The notes under the pieces are model-generated. The model ran no database searches, had not been told where the DNA came from, and saw nothing but the letters and a program-made list of their open reading frames with translations. Of a stretch of DNA of 27,209 nt, positions 20,348-27,209 are shown piece by piece; the stretch's first letter is position 1; every line of letters starts with the position of its first letter. The DNA is taken from positions 1 through 27,209 of the forward strand of contig JANBPK010001586.1 in the NCBI GenBank assembly GCA_027579435.1. The letters are read 5' to 3'. The DNA comes from Candolleomyces eurysporus. Taxonomy: Eukaryota > Basidiomycota > Agaricomycetes > Agaricales > Psathyrellaceae. A program made the position numbers and the translations under genes.

Positions 20348-22409
20348 TCACAATAGCTCGTTAACCCCAGCACCGGCCCACCACACCAGAGAGATGATCA
20401 GAGTAAAGATCATGAGCCCGTCAGTTCTGCCGACGATGACGTTCCGGCTTGAAGATAAAGACCTGTCCATGCTGGCGTTTTCGACGCTCTTCACCGGAAC
20501 ATTCTTGTCATTATACCCAGACCCCGAAATAGATTGTTGGGGAGCTGCGGGAGTGGATGAATTTTCTGGGATCGCGTCAGGGTCAAAACCTCCGTAATCT
20601 CCATCAGTCGTCGATGTATCTGTTATTGATTGTCAGCTACAAATATTTGGAGAACAAAGGGACCCATGCGTACAATCGTCAAAATCATCGACGGTGACGT
20701 CGCTTTCGACATAGGGGTGGGTGTGATTCAAGGCGACGGCTAAAGGGACCAGATTCTTGGGACCATCAGCAATGTGCGATTTTTGGAAAGTTTTGAGTAG
20801 CAGAATACGTTACCTTAAAAGAGGATTTGAGTCTTTCGTAATACTTTACAGCCTCTGACATTGTGAAATTGTTCAGTTCATGCGCTAAAAGAATAGCCCC
20901 AGCCTGCATGAATGAATTCAGGGCCCTTGATAAGCAGGAACGGGGCCATACGGACCTTGTCGAAGGCTCCGCCATCAGATTCTTTCAATAGCAGCTCATA
21001 ATTAGCGTCGACGATATCGGATGAAACTCCGCCCTCGATTCCCGCCCTCCAATCATTGCTGTCGTACTTCCACAAGATGGTCTTGAGCCCCAACCCATGT
21101 GCGATGGCCCTTATCCTGTCATCAACGTCGCCGAATGGTGGCTACGTTATCCATTCGACCGTCATCTTCAAGCAGATCAAAGTGTGGAGGTTTTAATCAC
21201 TCACCCTCCAGCAAGTCGGCGTTACATTGGCCACAAGCTTGATCGCTTGCATCTATGCACACAACCTAAATCAGAATTGTGCATAATGCTGGCAGGCAAT
21301 TCATACCGCTAAGATATGAGATTAAGCGATGAATGCATTGAAGGAGGGGAGAGTACGAACTGTAGTAAAGCTCCGCGAATGCATCTCGGCTTGTCAAACC
21401 AGTCACTGCACGCGGTGTCAATCGGCAAACTCTTGCGACTCAGTTCATAATGATACTCACTGTATCTATGCGACCAGGTGTCTACCATTCACTGTAAGAT
21501 GTGAAGAACTCAACGGGGGNAGGCTAGGTCGACATACGAACGCAGACTTCATGGCCTAGTGAAAGGGAAATGTCAGCCAATTATCTTCAGCCGGTAGAAC
21601 AGAAGGGCTATGGATTACCATCAGAAAAAGCTCTCTGGGCCTCGAGCGGCCAGTCCATAACATTGCTTCCAATGTAGAACATTGCTAACGAGATGACGAC
21701 GATGAGGGTGAAATTACGCTCTCACATCAACCGAATAACTCACTGGCCTTCTGGCCCTGGTCCATCAAATAGTCGTAAAAGGCGTTATGAGAGCAATTGG
21801 GGCCGTCATCGAAGCCGTATGCGAGCGTACGGGGCTAGAAAGAGATGAGGTGAGTACGGCACGGATTAAACCGATGAACGAGACCTACTTCTGGGACATC
21901 AGATACGTCCTTCGGTAAACCTTGCAAATTGGGGTTGACGCATTTGGAGTATGTCCACCAACAGTCGGCGTCGTTCTCAGGGTAGTTTACTCCGCTGAAA
22001 TCGCCCATCGGCGTACCCTGAATGAGAGCATCAGAAAGGTTCAACTCGGGTTCATCGACCCGCTAGAATGTTCGTCATCCCACTTTGGGCGGTATATCGG
22101 GGACGGACTGCTTGATACTGTCCCATTTCGTCTCCGCATTGACATCGCCAAGAAGAATTGAAGCAGGTTGCCAGATGGTGGGGAAAGAAGATAGACGCGA
22201 GTTCACCGGGGCATAATAGTATGGCGTACATTCCGGAACGTTATCTAGAAGAGAATGATGAGAAAACGTCCCGCCAATGACGAAGATCTGGGCAGCGTAC
22301 CACCCGCCGCTGGCAACTCCAGATTTCTGGCTACTGAGACTCCCGCCAGGGCGAGAAGACCCAAGCGATGGTATCGAATACAGCTGGGGTTCAACAGGGA
22401 GGAGAGCAT
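20348..22409 (-). CDS. Chitin deacetylase (polysaccharide deacetylase, NodB fold), intact, 438 aa
   Basis: It should remove acetyl groups from chitin at the cell surface, giving chitosan. Fourteen exons on the complement: 22304-22409, 22084-22244, 21889-22017, 21744-21834, 21619-21684, 21538-21555, 21461-21481, 21361-21405, 21307-21308, 21205-21252, 20956-21141, 20814-20903, 20674-20755 and 20348-20619; total 1317 nt, phases consistent. The leader has a hydrophobic RLGLLALAGVSVA. NodB motifs in order: YGFDDGPNCSHNAF (metal and catalytic Asp), HTWSHRY (zinc His), CWRPPFGDVDDR, WKYDSNDW and ILLAHELNNF (last His). Also present are DADCWWTYSKC and a Ser-rich C-terminus ending in a hydrophobic LMIFTLIISLVWWAG tail, typical of a GPI signal. 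Introns are 52-66 nt. The N at 21520 is intronic. Exon 9 is only 2 nt, the one odd element. Confidence 0.93.
21307..21308 (-). other. Candidate 2-nt micro-exon (CG) of the chitin deacetylase
   Basis: Exon 8 ends TACTACA and exon 10 starts ATGCAAGCG, which do not join in frame. A lone CG between TCTTAG and GTATGA makes the codon ACG, so the protein reads ELYYTMQAIKLV, as expected for this family. The flanking introns would then be 52 and 54 nt with normal ends, like all others in this gene. A single 108-nt intron would be an outlier and would break the frame. Confidence 0.7.
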
Positions 22410-22856
22410 CGCGGGGATGACCGAATGACGAAATGATAGTATGATTGAGAAAGAGATGTATCCCACGCGAGCCCATAAGAGCCCCGGGAACCGATCGCTC
22501 ATATTCCGATCGTTGCAAAACGATCGACACTTCTGAGCCCTTGGTAGCGGTCCTCGAGATGGGAATATCGTCGAACACGAGGAATTCAGGAACCTCGAGG
22601 AGAAAATTAAGAACTGGTTGAGTTTTCTGATATCGTGCATCTACACCATGGGAGAATGGGAGGATCATGTCGAGATGACTTGCAGAAACTGAATCCGAAC
22701 TGCCCTGGGCCGACTCCGAATAGAGAAACTTTTGGCAACATGAATGCTGCGACCCTGGAAATAGCGGAGCGGAAAACTCACAATGAATGAGTGAGTTCTA
22801 TTGTCATCCGTTCTCTTAAGAGAAAAGACCCGGGCACTGCTGCACGAAGCGTAGGT
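22410..22856. promoter_or_regulatory. Upstream region of the chitin deacetylase
   Basis: This spacer should hold the deacetylase promoter, acting on the complement. A long (-) frame (22075-22668) runs through it in phase with deacetylase exon 2, but the leader frame and splice phases favour the start at 22409. No clear TATA box was identified. Confidence 0.4.
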
Positions 22857-23274
22857 CTACAGCTCACAGGCGAGATCCATTGCCATTCGCTCCCATAAAT
22901 CGCTCAGGATTGACCCCGGTGGCACTGAGAACGAAAGATGGGTCATCAAATGACATGAAATCAAGTAAAGGTATGTTATACTTACGTGAAGTCGAGGGAA
23001 CAGGTAGAGGTAGCCCGGCTAGACTCAGAAAAGAGCCATTCTCGAGAAGCGCGAAGGTAACTATGCCTTTGACAGGCAATCGGAGATTCTAAGAGCGCTG
23101 GTCAGTAAGCCCAGAGTTGAACTTGAATGGAAGCATATTTACGATAGGTCTCGGGACTTGTGGAGAACACCAGGGACTGGCTGGGAGATCATGCTTAACA
23201 CAATTCACGGCAGAGCGCCCAGAAGGAGTCACTCCCAAGGAGCAAGAAGGTATCATTCCCTTCCAATAGAACAA
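22857..23274 (-). CDS. Unrecognised gene, 3' exons
   Basis: Three complement exons fit together in phase: about 23143-23274, 22986-23088 and 22857-22924, ending in TAG at 22857-22859. The donors are GTAAAT and GTAAGT, the acceptors TTAG and CAG. The product includes CVKHDLPASPWCSP, then LRLPVKGIVTFALLENGSFL, then LPPGSILSDLW. The short beta-like segments would suit a secreted enzyme tail, but I cannot assign a family. The 5' limit is unknown. Consistent phases over two introns are the main support. Confidence 0.4.
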
Positions 23275-24030
23275 TAAATCCTACGATTGCCGTTCAACGA
23301 CGTCAGGGTGAATTTGGGATGGTTTGGCTCACCGGGTTGGCGCAATCTCCGTTGGTGGTTCATAGTCCCGGATGGCCTCTTGAAGTTTTCCACCCTAATA
23401 AATCGCCTAGTCACTCGAGTGTTAGGGCGGAGGAGGGGCTGAGCTGAAAAGGTTCATGGTGGTAGGAGGTAAAGAATGCAAGCGCCGTCCTGACATTCAG
23501 TGCTGAAAACTTGAAACTCCGCTGGAATGTGCGCGAGCGCCCTGATTCCGGGCCATCATCTCCCTCTCGTTGACAACCGGGCTGAGCTGGCATTAGGACA
23601 AGAGCCAGCTTTGAGAATGGTAAGCACAATCGTTCAATATTCGGTAAAAAACTCAATTGGGTTATAGCTGGGTCGATACCGGGCAGTGGAGCTGCTAATT
23701 GGTGTGCCCAAATGAACAATGGCAGTTTTCTTTGGACAACCGACATTTTGTCATACACATCCTTCATGCGACCGGGGTTGCCAAGAAAGGCTTCACGCAA
23801 TCAGGTGGTGTATCGCGCGTGGAACTCCAATTTGGAAGACAATGGCTCGGTTGAATGATAATATCGTCGAACAAACCTTGCACTTGATCCTTTACCAACG
23901 TCTCGTCAGTAGCCCTCTCAAAAGCCTTCAAACTCACGAATCTCTCTTTACGCTTGCAGTCAGTGTTGCCGGAGAACTAAGATGCAGGAGACCAACTACA
24001 GATGCGGTACCTCTGAATTTTATGCTAAAC
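23275..24030. other. Unassigned stretch before FunK1 J
   Basis: Overlapping frames exist on both strands (complement 23411-23800, 129 codons; + 23719-24123, 134 codons). Neither matches anything I know, although the end of the + frame runs into FunK1 J. Part of it may be the old 5' end of J. Confidence 0.3.
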
Positions 24031-25735
24031 GCGTTTTCCTACTTTACACGGGCTGAAATGAACACCAACGGTGAGGTTTTCTGTTGCAAACTCAAGGCTT
24101 TCCAGTCTTACTACCTCCCCTAATGTCAACTCCCAGCAGCTGATTTCGAAGCATGCTCCAATGCAAGCTTGAAGCGCGACAAGTCTCTCTTCAAAGAGAA
24201 CCAGAAGTTGAACTCGGAAGCCGATACATCTAGACGTCTTAGTCAAGTTGTCGACGCGATTCTAGGACCTTGCAAAAACGGCGACAAGTGCCTGTGGTAT
24301 AGCTTGGGTCAAAATAAGACGGGTGTTTCTACCATGCTCGGCGGAAATTTCAGGATCAACTCTTGCCTCAAGAATGACGAGGGAGAACATCCGCGCACAA
24401 CTAATATCATCGTGCCAATGGAAGTCCAACTCTCCCGCAATTACGACGGTATACGTCAGGTTGGTACATCGATAACCCCTGCTTTTAGTTTTCTCCTGAC
24501 TGTCCACACAGAATCGCCTGCGGCTCGCATCGGCAGTAGTTCAGATTATGAATGACGATGTTCGTCGAACGTTTATCTTTGGGGTATGTATCTATTGGTC
24601 GTCCAATATCCTCGCTTACTTAACCTCCGATAGATCACTGTTGAGGAGCACTTCGCCGATGACAGGGACCTCGGGTTCGACCCTAACATCGCCCTGAAGT
24701 CAAACACCAAGCGACAATTCACCTACACTGTCCATGGTCAGACGGGACTTAGACGCTTCCTGACCACTCACTCTATCTCCGAGAACCGGGCCTTCCGGCG
24801 CATGATTTGAGTCTTTCGAGTCGTGGAGCTTGAAGAGCAAATGGACTTGCCCCAAGAAGATGCCAAAGCCATGGTTTAAGACGCGTGGCTCGACAAAGGC
24901 ACGAGAACCGAGCTGGGGATCCAGCGAGAACTCTTCGCGGATATCAAGAAATTCCCAGAAAATCCTGACTGGAGAAAGCATGACTTCTTCTCCGCTTTTG
25001 ACCAGGAGGAAGATGCGCCTACCACGGATGATTTCGAAAAGCTCCTTCAGGGTGAAGGCTACAAGGATCTGTTCCCCTTCATCCGGGACCCGTCGACAGG
25101 CGAAAGCATAAAGCAACTGGCAAGGTCGGTCGGGCGCCAATTCACAGATTTTCTTCCCAAACCTCGACTCTGTGAATGTTGATGATCCATTTTCAAGCAC
25201 GCAACGTCAGACGGGACCAAGGCCAAGTCCTTTGGACAATACCGAAATTGACCCGGCAGACCAAGGAATCAAACCAGAATGTCGACAGTATACCTTCAAG
25301 CAACGTTCATTCACAGTTTCCGATGATGAGTATACCTCGCTGTACTCCCTTCCAACAGTTGGAGAGGTTTTCACTGTCCTGGATGACTGCATGGCCCGTA
25401 GGTCACGACCCTCCATTCCGAATACGTGATACATGATTGACCTCCGTTGACAGCCCTTGAATTTATGTTCTGTGCCGGCTGGGTCCATTGTGACATCAGC
25501 TACAGCAACGTTATGGCTATCCAAGACCTATAGACAGAGCCATGGCGTCGACGAAAAGTCTGGAGAGCCGATCCAGCCTCAAGAAAGGGAACAGATCTTC
25601 AAGACACGATGAAAAACTGTGCTCCAGGAGACATGCTTTCCCCGCACCCGCTGCCACCCTTGTCCACCCGAAAGCCCTCCCGGAGGGTGCCACTGCCAGA
25701 TTCAGATCTGCGACTCAAGGCAAATAAAGTCTGAC
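24030..25735 (+). pseudogene. FunK1-type kinase pseudogene J, most complete FunK1 copy here
   Basis: N-terminal block AEMNTNGEVFCCKLKAFQ and YYLP, then TAA at 24121-24123 where copy I has CAA. The frame resumes as LFKENQKLN and ends its exon at 24459 (PMEVQLSRNYDGIRQ). Exon 24512-24583 encodes NRLRLASAVVQIMNDDVRRT. Exon 24634 onward gives ITVEEHFADDRDLGFDP, then TGA at 24808 before VFRVVELEEQ and TAA at 24877 before DAWLDKGTRTELG, followed by a long clean stretch to 25179 (FADIKKFPENPDWRKHDFF). After two TGA codons at 25180-25185 the next frame continues KQRSFTVSDDEYTSLYSLPT. An intron precedes the catalytic loop CAGWVHCDIS (near 25480), and GVDEKSGEPI follows near 25550. No frame past 25735 fits. 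The intact blocks suggest recent loss. Confidence 0.82.
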
Positions 25736-26452
25736 AATAGAGGAGTGCTGTTTCATCTACGCACTCGATGAGCGCGGGTGCTGGAGCACGATATCATTCA
25801 GTGTCTCCTGCCCAGAGCTGCTTACCCCTTATTAGTAAATGGCCGAATACACATTTTTCACTGTTGTTCACTTTGTCATATTTACTCGCTCTCTGTCGGA
25901 CGTTCAACTGTTGATCATGCTCGTTAACTTATCTTGTCCCAGCGAGATGGTAACAGCGTCGAGTCGAGCCGGAAGTCTTTGGGCGGAGTATATCCCCTTA
26001 ATTACCTTGGACCTTCCGGACCGTTCTCACGGGTTTTCGATAACCAAAGGCCCAGCTCTTTTTGATGGGCGATTTGTCTTTCCTCTGTGAAAGTATGTGC
26101 AGATTCCTAAACGCCATAGAGGTGGGAAGCCGCACGAGCGCAAGCACGCCACACAGGCGTGCATCAGCGAGTGCCTTGACTGCCCCAAAGTGGAAGTACC
26201 ATGCATATACTGTGAACCCCTCGTAAAGGCTCATACTGCCTTGCACTGAGAGGGGCTTACTGTACACTCTTCGCTGGGGTTTGACGACAGATTCGCCGGC
26301 CTGTTCCGACGGCACGATCACGTGTGTGTGACGCGTGGGAAGTCCCAATTCGGAGAATGTTCGGAGATGTCTGAAATGGCTGCAGCGCGTCATCCAACTC
26401 TCTTGACCCTGTACTTTTGGTGTTGAAATTAGTCATAGCTTGTACTAAGTCT
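25736..26452. other. Unassigned spacer between FunK1 J and I
   Basis: Only short frames (for example + 25839-26090, complement 25998-26393). No recognised gene, RNA or repeat. The promoter of FunK1 I should lie in its right part. Confidence 0.4.
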
Positions 26453-26578
26453 ATGTCTATGAGCAGCAGTCCCCCAGTGCCACCGCTAAAGGACCCCGCT
26501 GAGCAACAGCCACCATTACGGTACGCCTGAATCCCTTCATCCAACATTATTGCTTTGACACAAAACGATATCTAGCGA

Positions 26579-27209
26579 ATGCCACGCAAGAACGCGAAAT
26601 ATGATATTACCCAGGACCACCAAACTGTATTGCGCGAACAGATCGGGGACGAAATGAACGACGAAATCCTGTGCTGCGAGCTCAAAGTCTTTCAGATGGT
26701 TTATCTCCCCCAACATCAACTTCCCGAAGGATACATCATACTCCGTGACGTCGGGTTAGAAAGTGCTCGATCTCACTTCAAGGAGAATCAGTCATTTATC
26801 TCGGAAGCCGATCTGTCCAGACGTTTGAAACGAGTCGTGGACACACTTCTGAGGGCTGGCAAGAATGGTGGCAGGCGGCGGAATATGTGGTTTAGCACAG
26901 ACCAGAACAAGGTGGTTATCTCTGCCATCCTGGGAGGGAACTTCAAGATCGACTCTTGTTTGAACAACGAAGCAGGGTCTCTGCACACAACTGACATCAT
27001 CGTTCCAATGGAATTCAAGCTTGTTCGCAACTTCGACAAAGTCCGCCAGGTAAGTATACTTGTACACTCCTGCCTTTTCCCTCTCCCTGAGTGTCCATAA
27101 AGAATCGCCTACAGCTCGCATCGACGGTAGTACGTATTTTTAACGACGACGTTCGCCGAATGTTTATGTTTGGGGCATCTCCCTACCCTTTTTGAGTAAT
27201 CAATCCTTA
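26579..27209 (+). CDS. FunK1-type kinase I, 5' part, runs off the window
   Basis: Exon 26579-27049 is open for 157 codons from ATG 26579: MPRKNAKYDITQDHQT, then EMNDEILCCELKVFQMVYLP (the FunK1 N-terminal block), HFKENQSFISEADLSRRLKR and TTDIIVPMEFKLVRNFDKVR. Intron 27050-27102 is normal. Exon 27103-27174 encodes NRLQLASTVVRIFNDDVRRM, parallel to exon 24512-24583 of J. The next donor is GC (GCATCT) where J has GT. The kinase core lies beyond the edge. An earlier ATG at 26453 opens MSMSSSPPVPPLKDP and a possible exon up to GTACGC near 26520, but that join is out of phase, so I start at 26579. No lesion is visible, so this is the one FunK1 copy here that may be functional. Confidence 0.8.

Noticed and set aside
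22075..22668. Deacetylase starting from the 197-codon (-) frame at 22668
   Set aside because: It lacks a leader peptide; splicing from ATG 22409 gives a signal-like N-terminus and fits the phase of exon 2.
1..27209. CRISPR arrays, insertion sequences or operons
   Set aside because: None seen; the introns and gene style are eukaryotic.

Overview
This looks like nuclear DNA of an Agaricomycete (mushroom-forming basidiomycete). The genes have many short introns (mostly 50-66 nt). They include a CYP63-like P450 of the wood-decay type, FunK1-type kinases, a second compact kinase family and a secreted chitin deacetylase, plus tRNA-Leu(CAA) genes with introns. I cannot name the species. All family names here come from motifs read by eye, not from a search.

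Layout. 1-2012 (+): 3' ~80% of a cytochrome P450 gene. 2206-2502 (+): two tRNA-Leu(CAA) genes in tandem. From 2.6 kb to the right edge, one gene set recurs about four times, reading left to right as a small kinase (-), a chitin deacetylase or its relic (-), and one or two FunK1 kinases (- and/or +). Unit 0: intact kinase A (2611-3814), a doubtful deacetylase relic interrupted by a 282-bp inverted-repeat transposon (4404-4685), and FunK1 relic H (+, 5671-7216). Unit 1: broken kinase B (7224-7993), deacetylase relic 1 (about 8.47-9.8 kb), FunK1 relic F (-, 10.26-12.11 kb) and FunK1 relic K (+, 12.34-12.93 kb). Unit 2: kinase debris D/E (13.27-14.23 kb), deacetylase relic 2 (14.64-15.65 kb) and FunK1 relic G (-, 16.4-18.0 kb). 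Unit 3: intact kinase C (18629-19855), an intact chitin deacetylase (20348-22409), an unrecognised (-) gene fragment (22857-23274), FunK1 pseudogene J (+, 24.0-25.7 kb) and the 5' end of FunK1 gene I (+, 26579 to the edge).

The window therefore reads as a birth-and-death array of linked kinase, deacetylase and FunK1 genes. Most copies are broken by stops, frameshifts or deletions. Only kinase A, kinase C, the deacetylase at 20348-22409 and possibly FunK1 I look intact. Kinases A and C each splice to exactly 309 codons of protein with matching exon plans. The intact deacetylase closes to a 438-residue reading frame only if a 2-nt exon is accepted.

Seven ambiguous bases (N) are present: 1528, 4458, 5591, 9736, 9754, 9764 and 21520. 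The one at 1528 is an extra base that falsely breaks the P450 frame. Stretches without a recognised gene (13.0-13.26, 15.66-16.36, 18.1-18.6, 23.3-24.0 and 25.74-26.45 kb) are described in their own entries.
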